From Beverwykella pulmonaria (Eukaryota; Ascomycota; Dothideomycetes; Pleosporales; Melanommataceae), in contig BCHH01000002.1 of NCBI GenBank assembly GCA_001599595.1, positions 2,617,451 through 2,681,450 of the forward strand: 64,000 bases of DNA, read 5' to 3'. Below the pieces are notes generated by a model. It was not told the DNA's origin, searched no databases, and was given only the letters and a program-made list of their open reading frames with translations. Each line of letters opens with the position of its first letter. Position 1 is the first letter of the stretch. This document shows positions 1-13,732 of this stretch, piece after piece. The position numbers and the translations under genes are program-made.

Positions 1-3000
1 TTTGTGCGCGGTGCTGCTGGCTTTTTCCCTTTCGCACCCGGCGGATTAGATGGCGTAGAAGCTATTGCAGCCTTAGAAGACGAAGCTATCTTGCGGCAGG
101 AATCCACAAAGACGAGAAAATCTGGAGGCCTTGATAGAGTGATCAACTTCAGTGCCGGGGGTGGTCTTCTTGAAATACCTCCAGGATTCACTCGGGGTCT
201 AGATTTCCAGAAAAAGCCGACGCCGAATACGAAGATCGCCGAAGAAGTTGAGAAGACGCTTGGGGAAGAACCAATACCCATGAAGGATGATGGTGACGAT
301 GATGATGATGTCGACGATGATGCCGTTGATGCCGTTGCTGAGGCAAATGGAGCTGCAGCACTCGAAGGTGATGACCAAGCACAAGGCGAAGACGAAATTG
401 ACTCTTTACTCCCCGTCGAGTTTCCAGCTTTAGCTCCTCATGGATCTCTCGCGACAGCTGCAAATAGGAAAGGCGGAAGAGAGTGGGCCCATATGGTCGA
501 CATCAATCGAGAGATCACAAACTTTCGAGAATTGGTTCCTGAAATGGCGCGAGAATATCCATTCGAGCTTGATACTTTCCAGAAGGAAGCGGTGTATCAT
601 CTTGAGAACGGCGACTCTGTTTTCGTTGCTGCCCATACATCTGCAGGTAAGACGGTTGTTGCAGAGTACGCGATTGCCCTCGCTGCAAGGCACATGACTA
701 AAGCTATCTACACTTCACCGATCAAAGCCCTCAGTAATCAAAAATTTCGAGATTTTCGCCTCACATTCGATGATGTTGGTATCCTTACCGGAGATGTACA
801 GATTCGACCGGAAGCGAGTTGTCTAATCATGACCACTGAGATTCTCCGCAGCATGCTGTATCGAGGAGCAGATCTCATCCGAGACGTGGAATTCGTCATA
901 TTCGACGAGGTTCACTATGTCAACGATTTGGAGCGAGGTGTAGTGTGGGAAGAGGTCATCATCATGCTTCCAGAACATGTTACCCTCATCCTTCTCTCAG
1001 CCACCGTGCCAAACACTTACGAGTTCGCATCTTGGGTTGGCAGGACAAAGAAGAAGGACATATATGTCATCTCGACACCTAAGCGCCCAATTCCTCTCGA
1101 ACATTATCTATGGGCCAACAAAGCGATGTATAAAATTGTCACCGCAGATAAGAAGTTCGTCGAGGGCGGCTGGAAAGACGCAAACGACGCTCTATCTGGT
1201 AAAGACAAAATCAAAGCTGCCCCGGTTGGCAATGACGCTCATAGTGGAAGAGGTGGTGGCGGTCGAGGGGGTGCTGGAAGAGGAGGCCAGAACCAGCGAG
1301 GTAGAGGTCAACAAGGGGGCCAGCGAGGTGGGACGCGAGGTGGTGGTCAGCCGAACCAACGAGGACGAGGCAACATTGCTAGAACAGGACGTGGCGGTGG
1401 AAGGACGACAGCTGCTCAAGATCGTAACATATGGGTCAACCTAATCGGACACCTCCGTAACAAGGAACTGCTACCAGCGTGCATATTCGTGTTTTCAAAA
1501 AAACGATGTCAGGAGAATGCGGATGCTCTCTCCAATATCGATTACTGCACCGCCCAAGAAAAGAGCGCAATCCACATGACGATCGAGAAGTCGTTAGCTA
1601 GACTGAGTCCAGAAGACAGGGCACTTCCTCAAATTCGTCATCTCAGGGAGTTGCTCAGTCGGGGTATTGCGGTCCATCATGGCGGTATGCTCCCTATTGT
1701 GAAAGAGGTTGTGGAGATTCTCTTTGCGAAGACACTAGTAAAGGTCCTCTTTGCTACCGAAACCTTCGCCATGGGTCTCAACCTTCCTACGAGAACTGTG
1801 GTATTCTCTGGCTTCCGAAAGCATGATGGGCGCAGCTTCCGAGACTTGCTTCCCGGAGAATATACGCAGATGGCCGGTCGGGCTGGGCGAAGAGGACTGG
1901 ACACGGTCGGTACCGTTATCATTGTTGCTCCAGGAGCGGATGAAGCACCTTCGGTGACAAGACTTAGGGAAATGATGCTAGGTGAGCCCACAAAGCTAAG
2001 GTCCCAGTTCAGACTTACCTACAACATGATTCTCAACTTGCTGCGGGTGGAAGCCTTGAAAATCGAGGAAATGATCAAGCGGAGCTTTAGTGAGAATGCG
2101 ACTCAAGCACTGCTTCCGGAACACGAGCAGAGGGTCAAGCTCTCGGAAGCCGATCTTGAGAAGGTGAAACGAGAGCCTTGCAAGATTTGCGATATTGATA
2201 TTGAGTTATGCCATCAAGCCTGCATGAACTACCAACGCTTGACCAACGAGCTACATTTGGGACTACTTATGGATCCTGTCGGTCGACGAGTGCTTGGACG
2301 TTACCGTTTGGTGGTGTATAAAACGGTATTTATGCACCATAGAGTCAAACTCTAATAGGATATTACTAATAATGGTAGAATCAAATGAGGACTGTTGGAA
2401 TGCTACTCCAAGATGGCATTAGCAAGGGAAACGAGCCAGTCATTCAGGTTTTGGAAATATGCCAGAACAAACAACGCAAAGCCGACGATTTGCTGCCATA
2501 TCTTTCCTCACTCACAGAATACTTTAGACCCCTGCCAAAGAACGAGAAAGAATACAGTCTCACGCGGGCTTTCATTCCACTGGCCGACGTGGAGTGCTTT
2601 ACTAAAACCGTCATCGATATTCCAGAAACTGTTCACAATTTTGCCAAAAGGAAACGTGAGTCTTATCCAAAAACCCTATTTTATGCACATATTAATGTAA
2701 AATGTTAAAGAACTGGCTAAGCTGGCACAAGACCAGTTCGTCCCCCTCTGCTTGTCTTGGAATTTTCAAGATTGGGACGAGTACGATTACAGCCGGATCA
2801 AGACTTTGAGCTTCCGTGAACTAGACGATACTCGAAAGAAAGAAGGAATGGTTGTGACGCAACGAGAGTGCTTCAAGTGTCCTGACTTTATGAAGCACGT
2901 AAGTACGATCTCTCAACTTTCATGCACAGAATTTTAATCAGAACAGTTCGCCATGGAACACGATGAGTGGATCATCAAGGAGAACATTTTGCAACTCCGA

Positions 3001-3732
3001 CAACTCATGTCAGACCAAAACCTTCAACTCTTGCCTGATTATGAACAGAGGATATCAGTGCTGAAAGATCTTGGCTTCATCGACGAGGGATGTAGGGTCG
3101 AGTTGAAGGGCAAGGTTGCTTGCGAGGTAAGGTTGTCTGGTAGTTCTAGCATAGTTCTGTTACTGACTGTCACATTAGATCCACTCAGCCGATGAGCTGG
3201 TCCTTACAGAGCTAATTTTGGAGAACGTGCTAGCCGAGTACGAGCCTGAGGAGATCGTTGCGCTACTCTCCGCCTTCGTGTTTCAGGAGAAGACGGACGT
3301 CGAACCCACTCTGACGGCTAGTCTTGAGCGCGGGATTGCTAAGATAGTGGAGATATCGGAGAAGGTCAATCATCTTCAAACACTTCACCAAGTGATCCTC
3401 TCCGCAGACGATTCTAATGACTTTGTGAGCAAGCCACGTTTCGGCATGGTGGAGGTGGTGTACGAATGGGCGAGGGGCATGTCGTTCAACCGAATCACCG
3501 ACCTGACAGATGTGATGGAAGGGACTATTGTTCGCGTCATCACTCGGTTGGACGAGACATGCAGAGAGGTGAAGAATGCGGCACGAATCATTGGCGACCC
3601 TATGCTGTTCCAGAAAATGGGGACATGTCAGGAACTGATTAAACGGTGAGTGTCGACATGTACCTGGTAGACAGGAAAAAGCTGACATTTCGAAACAGCG
3701 ACATCTGCAACTGCGCAAGCTTGTACCTGTAG
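1..3732 (+). CDS. ski2: Ski2-type antiviral DExH RNA helicase (5' partial)
   Basis: Cytoplasmic Ski2 helicase, motor of the Ski complex that feeds mRNA to the exosome. The frame is open from the first base, so the N-terminus lies outside the window; 1156 residues are visible. Numbering from base 4: P-loop SAGKT about 213-217, DEVH about 301-304, SAT about 333, the motif V region [10 protein letters not shown] about 587 and motif [12 protein letters not shown] about 622. The Ski2/Mtr4 C-terminal helical domain follows. Exons by phase-matched splice sites: 1-2325, 2379-2655, 2711-2898, 2947-3126, 3179-3645, 3699-3732. The last 11-codon exon supplies the family-typical C-terminus ending ASLYL. 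An RG/RGG-rich insertion occupies about residues 412-474 between the two RecA domains. Mtr4 is the main alternative, but the N-terminal segment with GFTRGLDF and the insertion favour Ski2. Confidence 0.93.
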
Positions 3733-4973
3733 ACCAGCAGTCGAACGGTTTCACATGAGCATAGCGAAGCGAGCATTTTACGAAAGTTATATTTGGCATA
3801 CACGAGGAGGCTGATTCGGCTTATGGTTAAGCGGGTTCACGGCATAGCATGTGTTTTGTGTTCCGAGGGTCATTGCAGGAGGCGGCGTGGTCGACACGAG
3901 GGCCTAATGGCGCAGGGTATGCTGTTGTGTACAGTTATGACTGGTTTGTAATAGCAAGCATGTCAGACGTCTCGATCGGCTGCAACCAAGCGTCTGACTG
4001 TAAAAGGACGTCGATCTTCACATCTCTGTGCTCTGTTTTGGGCTTCCAACGCTGTGATGGCGAGGTGTGAGGTTGAGGTTGAGGTTACATGTGTGAATAT
4101 TTATTTCAGATATGTTTGTTATGATGCGAGCAGGACAGAACATAACAGAGGCATGTCCACTGCGCAATGTTTTGTCGAGTGGCAAACTGCAGTATGACAG
4201 GCTCGCATAATGCGGTGTGCATGGCAGGATTCGGAGCTGCTATAGCTATCCCAAAGTGGCAATGTACAGTGATATCGCGAATGAGATCAACGAATTGTAG
4301 ACAGTAGCATCATTTATACGCTTGTAAAGATAGACAAATAGCGCTCAAGAAGAGAGACTGCATGCAGTGCGTAGCAACAAGGCTGCCTTGAGTTGACGTA
4401 TGCTCTGCGCTGCAATTGGACGGTGCCTGCCTAGGGGAGCGGAGGTGCAATCCCCAGCCGCAGGGTCTACTCGAGGAGTTGAAAGACTTGAGATGTCTGA
4501 TATGTCTTGAGCCCGGCGTCGCAGCACGAGTGCACCGCCGCGAGAGAAGGGGGCTGCATACAGGTGATATCTGTGGAGAGTTGAACGAGAGGTTGCTGTG
4601 TGCTGGTGCTGGTGCTGGTGCTGCTGGTGCTGCTGTGGGCTAAATTGTGGAGGCGGTGAACCACGTTTTGGTCACGTGCTGCTTTCCTGGGGGACTTGGC
4701 GGCCACTCCCACTTAGAGGGGCAGATTCCTTCCGTGCTGCATAACGAAGAAACAAAAAATCGACGAATTCTCGCGCCCTTAGTGTCTACTGCACATACCA
4801 CCCCACCGCACGCTGCCCTCAGGTGCACACCATCAGCTCCCATTCCGCAGCGCCCGTTCTCTCTCATCATCACCACTCCTCGTCACTGCCCGTCTTTGTG
4901 CCTGAGCTCGAGCGCTCGCCCGCCGCCCGACCGCTGAGACACCACATCCACGCCTCGACACTCGGCCGCAACC
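3733..4973. other. intergenic region with importin promoter
   Basis: No convincing gene. It contains a short GAGGTT tandem near 4070-4085 and a GGTGCT/GCTGGT triplet-like repeat at about 4600-4640. CT-rich and CACC-rich DNA precedes the importin start and is probably its promoter and 5' leader. Confidence 0.5.
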
Positions 4974-7900
4974 ATGGACGTTGCCGGCCTGCGGGATCGC
5001 ATCCAGTCGACCCTCGACCCAAATCAAGCTATCAGACAGCAGGCCGAGCTCGATCTGAAATATGTGCGTGCGCGCCAGCTCCACTCCGTACCCCACAGCA
5101 ATACTGACAAGAGCTCAGGCCGAAGAAAAGCCTGGTTTCACCGATGCCCTGCTCAACATCCTCGAAGCAGAGCAGGACAACGGCGTACGGTTATCGAGTA
5201 AGCACGCGCCCCGCATCCACGATTGTGCCCCGCAAGTGCTAACCCTGTGCCTCCAGCTGTGGTCTACCTTAAGAACCGCGTGTCAAAGGGATGGTCCCCC
5301 GCTGAAGAGTTCAGCCAAGCCAAGCCCATACCAGAGGACGAGAAGGAGTCCTTTCGGAATCGGCTTGTACCCATCCTCGCTGCCTCACAGCCGCAAGTGC
5401 GCATCCAGCTTATCCCCACACTCCAAAAGATTCTCGCATACGACTTCCCCCAGAAATGGCCCAACTTCCTCGACATCACGCTGCAGCTGCTGAATGCTGG
5501 AGAAGTCGCGTCAGTTTTTGCAGGCGTGCAGTGTCTGTTGGCGATATGCAAGATCTACAGGTTCAAGTCGGGGGAGAACAGGGCAGATTTCGACAGGATC
5601 GTGGCCTTATCCTTCCCGCAGCTGCTCAACATTGGAAACTCGCTAGCCAACGAGACAAGCTTGGAAGCTGGCGAAATACTTCGAACAGTCCTCAAAGTGT
5701 ACAAACATGCTATCTACGTAAGGGCACACTGATTTGGAAACAGAGTATCGGGGCTGACTTAGACACAGTTTGACCTCCCCGCTTCACTTCGCGAACAGGG
5801 CACTATGGTCGGCTGGTGCACCCTTTTCCTGAATGTGGTGGGCAAGGATCCTCCCGAATGCTCACTTGAGGAAGATTTGGACGAACGCGAGACAAATCAC
5901 TGGTGGAAAGCAAAGAAGTGGTCGTACGCCAACTTGAACCGCCTCTACGTCCGGTGCGTTGTTTCGGCACTTTTCGTGCACATGCAAGTTGGCTAACATG
6001 TCTGTGCAGATATGGAAATCCGTCATCGTTGGGCAAAAACAACGATATCGACTATACAGAGGTCGCCAAATACTTCATCGCTAATTTCGCGCCCGAAATC
6101 TTGAAAGCATACCTTACACAGGTGGAGAGATGGGTCGCGAAGACTGTGTGGCTGTCTAAGGCTAGCTTGTATTACACGCTTAACTTCCTGGACGAGTGCA
6201 TCAAACCCAAGTCGATGTGGAACCTCCTGAAACCCCACACGGAGAATCTTATTTCACATCTGATTTTCCCGGTCCTGTGCCAATCAGACGATGACCTCGA
6301 ACTCTTCGAATCAGAACCCCAGGAATATCTGCATAGGAAACTCAACTTTTACGAGGAAGTCACATCGCCCGACGTTGCCGCTACCAACTTTTTGGTCACC
6401 CTCACCAAGAGCCGTCGGAAACAAACGTTTAGTGTCTTGAATTTTGTCAACGGCATCGTCAACACCTACGAAGCCGCCCCGGACAACGAAAAGAACCCGC
6501 GAGAAAAGGAGGGTGCACTGCGCATGATTGGGACGCTCTCTGGTGTCATCCTAGGGAAGAAGAGTCCCATTGCAGATCAGGTGGAATATTTTTTTGTGCG
6601 CCATGTCTTTCCAGAATTCCGGAGCCCTCACGGATTCCTTCGCGCACGCGCATGCGATACGCTGGAGAAGTTCGAGCAGCTTGATTTCAAGGACCAGAAC
6701 AACCTCATCATCATATATCGCAACATTCTCGACTCCATGGCAGACCCCACATTGCCCGTTCGGGTGGCCGCCGCTCTGGCGCTCCAACCTCTGATTCGGC
6801 ACGACATTATCCGAACTAACATGAAGCAAAACATCCCTCAAGTCATGCAGCAGCTATTGAAACTCGCAAATGAGGTTGATGTTGATGCTCTGGCTAACGT
6901 GATGGAAGACTTCGTTGAGGTCTTCGCTCCAGAACTGACTCCTTTTGCCGTGGCACTAAGTGAACAACTCCGTGACACCTACTTGCGCATTGTTCGTGAA
7001 CTGCTATCACGCAATCAAGATAAAGGCTATGACAATGAGTATGGCGACTTTCTCGACGAGAAGAGCATCACTGCCCTTGGTGTCCTCCAGACTATTGGTA
7101 CTCTTATTCTCACACTAGAGAGCACGCCTGATGTTCTTCTGCATCTTGAGACGATTCTCATGCCCGTCATTACTATTACGCTTGAGAATAAGCTTTATGG
7201 TAGGCGATTCATTGCCTCATCCGCTACCACTCATATGTTAATTTGTGTTCAGACTTGTACAACGAAGTCTTCGAGATCATTGACAGCTGCACATTTGCTG
7301 CCAAGAGCATCTCGGCAACCATGTGGCAAGCTTTTGAATTGATCCACCGGACGTTCAAAGCAGGCGCCGAACTGTATCTTGAAGGTAAGAATTTTTTGTC
7401 CAGGCCTCTGGCCCGAGCACATCTAACAATGTATAGATATGCTTCCCGCCCTGGAGAACTTTGTGAATTACGGAACGGCAACGCTAATACAGAATCGACC
7501 CTACCTTGATGCGATTGTTGACATGGTACGAACCATTTTCAAAGACGACAAAGTTGGAGGGGTAGACCGCATATGTGGCTGCAAACTGGCTGAGATCGTC
7601 ATGCTAAATATGCGTGGCCACGTCGATGAATACGTTCCAGAGTTCATCTCGCTCACGATGACCGTTATCTTGAACGAAGAGCCAAAAGTCAAATCCCTCC
7701 GGATACATTTGATGGAAGTTGTTGTCAATGCCATCTACTACAACCCGGCCTTGGCACTTCATGTGCTTGAGGCCAACGGCTGGACGAACAAATTTTTTAG
7801 CCATTGGTTCTCCAGCATAGACAGCTTCACGAGGGTCCACGACAAGAAGTTGTGCATTTCTGGAATTTGCGCGCTTCTTACCCTGAGGGCGCAGGATGTA

Positions 7901-8626
7901 CCACTCAGCGTTCAGCAGGGCTGGCCACGACTACTTACGGGTATTGTGCGGTTGTTCCAGACGCTCCCCGCTGCGATGAAGAGTAAGCTTTCCTCTGAGT
8001 GAGCGCATATACAAATTATATTAACCCCCCTGCCTAGATCGCGAAGAAGCCAAGAAGGAGGAAAACTTCGAGTTTGGCCAAGATTACGATGAGGAGGAAG
8101 ACGAGGAATGGGAACAAGAAAATGACTGGAACAATGAAGCTGAGGAGGCTGAAGATGTCAAAGATGAAAGCGCCGCATATCTTGAATTTCTCAACGAAGA
8201 GGTGAGGTTCCGTAATGCGCCACACATGGAAATTGATGCTGATATCGCAGGCTCAAAAATTCACCTCTGTGAACGAAGAGGATGACGACGAGCTGGAGGA
8301 AGAGAGTCTTCTCGAGACGCCACTAGACAAAGTCGAGCCATATAGCATGTTCAAGCATGCGATACTCCGTAAGTTCCCTTTCCTAATCTATCCCTTTTCA
8401 GGCACGAAGTCAAGATAACTAAATATCTACAGGCCTCCAACAAGAACAACCCGCCCTCTACGAGAACGTCACCAAGAACCTTAACCCCGAAGAACAACAG
8501 GTCGTCCAAGCCGCCGTCCACCAAGCTGACGTTATCGCGCAAGCTGCTGCACAAGCGGAGGCGGCTGCCCAGGTTGCAGCGGCGCAAGCCCAGATCAACG
8601 GCACTCCTATAGCTGGCCCACAGTAA
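4974..8626 (+). CDS. nmd5: importin-7/8 family karyopherin (Nmd5/Sxm1)
   Basis: Nuclear import receptor of the importin-beta superfamily, built of HEAT repeats. Ten exons close in frame to 1052 residues: 4974-5063, 5119-5197, 5257-5717, 5769-5953, 6010-7199, 7253-7384, 7437-7982, 8038-8201, 8251-8368, 8433-8626. The N-terminal 30 codons match the importin-N start (DPNQAIRQQAELDLKY). The central HEAT array includes a segment typical of importin 7/8 (LNFLDECIKPKSMW). An acidic tract rich in D/E begins near residue 905, as in yeast Nmd5 and Sxm1 and human IPO7/8, and the C-terminus is Gln/Ala-rich. Nmd5 and Sxm1 are paralogues in yeast and I cannot tell which name fits better. The ATG has a good context (ccATGG) and lies just upstream of the first intron. 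Confidence 0.92.
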
Positions 8627-11305
8627 CAACTTCTCCTAAGGCCCCAAATATCACATGCCCTAATATAGACATACTCTAAAGATCCCTGTCAATCTTTTGC
8701 TAGTTTGATCCCCCTTGTTTTTAGCGAGCATGATGGCACTGGTACGCACGCTTCTGATCTACGAGTACTTGAGCTCTTAGAGTGGATGCTGCTGCACTTA
8801 GCGTGTATGAGACTCAGGCGTTTATTCTGAAAGATGATTTCTGTGGACCAGTGATGGATGGATGGACGGACGGACGGATGAATTAGTGGCGGGCAGTTCT
8901 TGGATCAGCGTACTGTACGTGTTGGGACACTCGGAGGCGGAAACACGATGACGAGACGAGAAGAACGGAAGATAGACAGATGACTTACTGCTTGGTGGAT
9001 TGCTTGGTGGATTGCTTGATGGATTGCTTGGTTTGTTACAATTGTGTGGGCAACCACCTTCACCCTATATCATATTCTTTGAACGAGCGGTCATGAGTGG
9101 TGCATAACCAGGGAAGGGAAGGAGGTGAATGAATGAATGAGCAGTAGATAGAATGGGAGAATGTATCCCCGTTACGAGCTTTGTGGTGTGCGAATCTCAT
9201 TTAAAGACTTTGTATAGGATTTAGGCCTTTAAGTGACCGCCGCTGCGCTTTCCAGCTGCACGGCCACCCTTCAACTTTTGTCCGCTCAAATTCATACGCA
9301 GTGTTGCGACCTGCACGATTCTCTTCGTTTGTTCGCACGTTCATAGGCAGCTTCGCCGCGAAGAGCTCAGGCAACGCAATATTTTGTCATTTGGAACAGT
9401 GTGGCGCCAACGGGGAGCGAGGTGCAACAACATAACACGACCCATTCTTATTTCCGCAAACAGAGTACCCAATGCACGATACATCCTCAACAAGTACGGC
9501 CGATCCTCATGTCATTAAGATGCGTACTCTCATATTCTACATCTTCCTCTGTCCGATGAGAATCACAGGGGCAGTAGCTGCCCAGATCCAGGCGGAGGGT
9601 AAGAGGATTAAACTGTAATCTACAAAATCTTCCTGTGTGTACCAGTCCTCCCAGAGATAAGATAGAGCAACTTTGTCGGCAGGGCAGAAGAAGGAAATAC
9701 AGACTTGTAGAGAATGCAGATAGGTGAGTACATGGCGTGCAGAGTTCATATGTTAGTAAATTGTATGCTAATGGTAATAGTCAGAATGAAAAGATGCGAA
9801 GGACGACTAGAATGCGTACCTGTAGATGAGATAAAATTTAGAGGAATGAATTGCCAACTTATTCACGATCTAGGAAATGACACGGAGGGAAGGTGCATGG
9901 ATGATATGGAATTAGTGTATAGTAAATAAAGCTTGTTGGTGCATGTGGTGAACTAGATTTGATAGTATTCCTGCGCATTCTGTCCGTGTGATGTGCAGAT
10001 GTAGAGTGTGAACTGGAGATTTGTTTTGAGCTTGAATACCTGCAAGCAACGTTATTTCGTAGGAACCACGCTTGGGAACAGCGACTTTTCATCTATACTA
10101 ATTTCATGGCTTTAATAGAAACCGAGGACACAAGCGCTGTAGTCGTAGAAACGATTGAGGTAGATACTAACGCATTAAAGATGACGGCAGGCCCTGGAAT
10201 CATGAAGTCCGAGACACAAGCTCGTCCTTCAGGGCAACTCCTTCACCACTTATTTTGATTCAAGTACGGCCCGCCTTTCTCGTCGTACTGAGCGTAGCCC
10301 CAGGGGGTGCGGCGAATTTGAGTGGTGTCGTGTGGGACCTCCTGTGCGCAGGAAGAGAAAGCTGATATGCTATTATGGGCCTTGATACATTGAGTGACCC
10401 TGTGCGCTGCTATGGCTCTCTGGTGGCGCAGGGTACCAATCTGTGAGTAAGTGGAGGTGAGAAGCGGCGAATCTAGCACGTATTCGACAGACATGTGCGG
10501 TGTTGGGGCAACGCATCTTTGCGATTTCCCATCTCATACTACCCCTCATACTCCCCCTTATGTCCTCGTCCTTTACTAAGATCTTGAAATCGTAGTCGAC
10601 GTCCAGTAGAAGCGTGAATGTCATATGGAGATCTGCTCCGCCTTACCTATGTTGCTGTATTCTGCATATCGGCGCAGAATTCTTATACCACCCACTTTAT
10701 TGGTGTGAATTTTTGATCAGCAAGTTACTTAGTAAGTCAAGGAGTATACTATGTATCTTGATTGTTTCTATTCCGATGCCGCTTTCCACCAGCTTTACAA
10801 CCGCTGTACTTGCGAAATGCGGAGGTTCTGAAGGCCATGTACGCTGAGTGGGCGATGCATGATTTGCTTCAGAAAAGGCTTTCTGCCTAGATTTCTGAAA
10901 TGTAGCGTGTCTAGGTCCTTGATCGCACGTTCGTTCGCGAATACTCGAGCAATGTTGTCATGACATTAAGAATCGAATTTGGCACTCTTCCGTGCTACCC
11001 CGAGTTAAAATATATAGACGTGTTGGACTGATTCACTTTCTTTCTTTCTACATATACAGGTTTAGTCATGCGCCAACCACCCCCCATTCCATTTCCTTCA
11101 TATCTAGTAAGTCCATCCACCCTAGTGCGAGCCACCGCAGCACGAACAGAACAGAGAGCAAAGTGATGCGGCTAATATGAAGAACGGTGTGTCTAAGGTT
11201 TACAAGTGCTATTATCGAAATCCGGCGGAGATGGATGTCGAGTAACTGCTTCAGTGCCTCTCTGATTCTTGTGGTTTTCTTGAGAGGTATGTGTGAGAAA
11301 ATGGC
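8627..11305. other. long intergenic region, no gene recognised
   Basis: About 2.7 kb between the convergent importin and rer1 genes. Only short unrelated open frames occur. It holds a GGAT/GGAC microsatellite near 8855-8880 and a 12-bp tandem repeat at 8989-9031. I see no tRNA or rRNA. Part must be the 3' UTRs of the two flanking genes. Confidence 0.5.
8989..9031 (+). repeat. 12-bp tandem repeat, about 3.5 copies
   Basis: Unit TGCTTGGTGGAT, with one copy carrying a single substitution (TGCTTGATGGAT). Simple minisatellite in the 3' flank of the importin gene. Confidence 0.8.
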
Positions 11306-12156
11306 TCATTTCGCAGCGCCGGGGTAGCGCGTCTTTCCAACGGTGAAGGGGACGTATCGGTACTTGATCATGTGCTGGATTTGTCGGCGCACTGCCCATT
11401 ATTAGCCTATATCCTTTCTTCCCTCTCCCTAAAAGGCAAAACTCGAAGTACTCACTCGTCAGCCCAAACAAAATCAGCCAATAAACCACCAACACAGGCC
11501 AGAAAACTGGCAGGTTGAACACCTCAAACCAGCTGCACGCGAACCCGATTGCAACTGCCTTGGTCGTCGAGTACCAGAACTTGAACTCAGGGAGACGGCG
11601 CACAAATGGCCGGAACTCTTCTTCTTGCGTGGGGAGCGCGTTGCCCGCGGTGCCGTCTTCCATGCCCTCGTCGGCTTCCAGAGAGGGGTCGAATTTCGGC
11701 GATATGAAGGCGAGGAAGAGGTTGAGGAGGTAGATGCCCAAGGAGTATGCGACTACATATTCATATCAGCATTTGCTCGTATTTATCTCCCAAGTTGCTG
11801 CTAGGCTCTCTTTAAGATAGGAAAGACGGGCGAAGATGTGGTCAGAGAGAAAAGGACGCACCAATGTACCATCCCTGCGCCATGAATATCCGCAAAGCAA
11901 AGGCAAACACCAAGGCGACGGTGCCTACCCATCGGTATGTGGTAAAGGGCGTCGATTTATCGAGGTAGGTCTGGAACAACTGCTCTTGCGCATCAGCATC
12001 ATCCTCCTAGTATTCCTGGGCGAGGCACATGTATCTCCCAATCTACAAAGAAAGTGAGGGTGTGCATGCGCCGGGCTGATTCCAACGCACCCGTCCATAT
12101 TTCGTCGTCTGCGCCGTCACAGACGCGAAAGGGGTATCCGGCTCGGGCGAGTCCAT
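11306..12156 (-). CDS. rer1: Rer1, Golgi-to-ER retrieval receptor
   Basis: Four-span membrane protein of the early Golgi that returns escaped ER membrane proteins by COPI vesicles. Exons (minus): 12091-12156, 11862-12006, 11456-11752, 11306-11391; total 197 residues. Diagnostic segments are QTYLDKSTPFTTYRW, GWYIVAYSLGIYLLNLFLAF, EEFRPFVRRLPEFKFW and RRQIQHMIKYRYVPF. Length is close to the family's roughly 190-200 residues. The second intron (11753-11861, 109 nt) is longer than its neighbours. The gene is divergent from the enoyl-CoA hydratase gene, whose ATG is 358 bp away. Confidence 0.95.
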
Positions 12157-12514
12157 GGCCGCGCAAATATATATTCTCTGTTCTTTCCGAGTATTCGAAT
12201 GTGGATGTGGGAGAAGTGGTGGTGTTTGGGGCGCGGAAAAAGGGGGCGTATGTGTTGAGGCGTCGTGTCGAAAAAGTGTCGTGTCGTGAGGCTGTGGTTT
12301 GCGCAACTGGCCCAAAAGATTAGGGCCAAGCGGCTAGTCTATATTAGGCGCAGTGGTTTTTCGGGAGACCATTGTCGTCATTACCGAGGTCTGGGCCGAT
12401 GGTATCCATTTACTCCACCACACATTGAGCTTTGAGCTCTACACGTACACAATTCCATATCCCACAGCTTTGAAGAAGGAATTCTTGAATAGCTGAGTTC
12501 GATATACTTTCAAG
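12157..12514. promoter_or_regulatory. bidirectional promoter, rer1 / enoyl-CoA hydratase
   Basis: Short gap between two divergent start codons. It must hold both core promoters. No specific factor site is claimed. Confidence 0.5.
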
Positions 12515-13487
12515 ATGCAGTCACTACGAGCATCCACACGGGTAGCATCCCAATTCCGCATTGCGAGTTTTCCCAGGCTTACCAGGACCTATGCGTCTGG
12601 GAAGACATATGAGCATATTATCGTCTCAACGCCGAAGCCTGGTGTTGGATTCAGTAAGCTCTACTTCTCCTTATATAACCTCTCCTCCCTTCTTGTCTTC
12701 TCGTACTGATCAACAATTCAATCTTTAATCGTATATTGATATATCATCCCCCGCAGTCCAACTTAACCGCCCAAAAGCCCTAAACGCGCTCTCTACACCC
12801 CTAATCCTCGAGCTCAACTCGGCCCTCCGAGAATTCCAATCTTCATCGACCATCGGCGCGATCGTCCTAACAGGCTCCGACCGCGCCTTCGCCGCGGGTG
12901 CCGACATCAAAGAAATGGCGGATCTCACCTTCTCCGCGGCCTACGGCGCCGACTTCATAGAAACCTGGTCGGATCTCGTCACCTTCCTCAAAAAGCCCTT
13001 GATCACAGCGATAAACGGGTATGCGTTGGGAGGTGGCTGTGAGTTGGCCATGATGGGGGATATTCTGTACTGTTCGAATACGGCGATTTTTGGACAGCCG
13101 GAGATCAAATTGGGTGTGATTCCCGGCGCGGGTGGTAGTCAGAGATTGACCAAGGCGATTGGTAAAGCTCGAGCTATGGAGTGCATCTTAACCGGGGACA
13201 GCATCTCAGCGAAGCAGGCGGGGGAGTGGGGGTTAGTGGCCAAGGTATTTGAGACGCCCGAGGAGTGTGTAGAGGGTGCCCTGAAGACGGCGGAGAAGAT
13301 TGCAGGGTTCAGCCAGATTGCGGTTAAGGCGGCGAAGGAGGTGGTGAATAAAAGCCAGGATTTGGGGATTAGGGAGGGGGTCGAGTTTGAGAGGAGGGTG
13401 TTTCACGGTTTGTTTGGGAGCAAGGATCAGAAGATTGGGATGAGTGCCTTTGCGAAGAAGGAGAAGGCTGAGTGGACGAATGAGTAG
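12515..13487 (+). CDS. mitochondrial enoyl-CoA hydratase (crotonase family)
   Basis: Hydrates trans-2-enoyl-CoA to L-3-hydroxyacyl-CoA in mitochondrial beta-oxidation and branched-chain amino acid breakdown. Two exons (12515-12653, 12757-13487) give 289 residues. The first 27 residues are Arg/Ser-rich without acids, a typical matrix targeting peptide. Crotonase marks are the oxyanion-hole motif AAGADIKEM and both catalytic glutamates, in GGGCELAMMGD and GQPEIKLGVIPGAGG. The length matches ECHS1 (about 290). A 3-hydroxyacyl-CoA dehydrogenase for the next step is encoded at 38322-39392, but about 25 kb away and not in an operon-like arrangement. Confidence 0.93.
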
Positions 13488-13732
13488 CATCTGCATCTGG
13501 GATGTAGGAGAACGGAGAAGAAAAGAGTGATAGAAATTGACTCTAATTCAAAGACGTCAAATACAGACCTACTTATGTCACAGGACGGCGTCTACTAATA
13601 GAAACTAGAGCATCAACGGCCTCAATAGCAGCATAGAAGACATTATTGTGCGAAACATGTCGGAATTGGTATCTCCTATAGACTACACGAAACGAAACCC
13701 AGGTAGATCTACATATAAACCCTCGAATTCCT

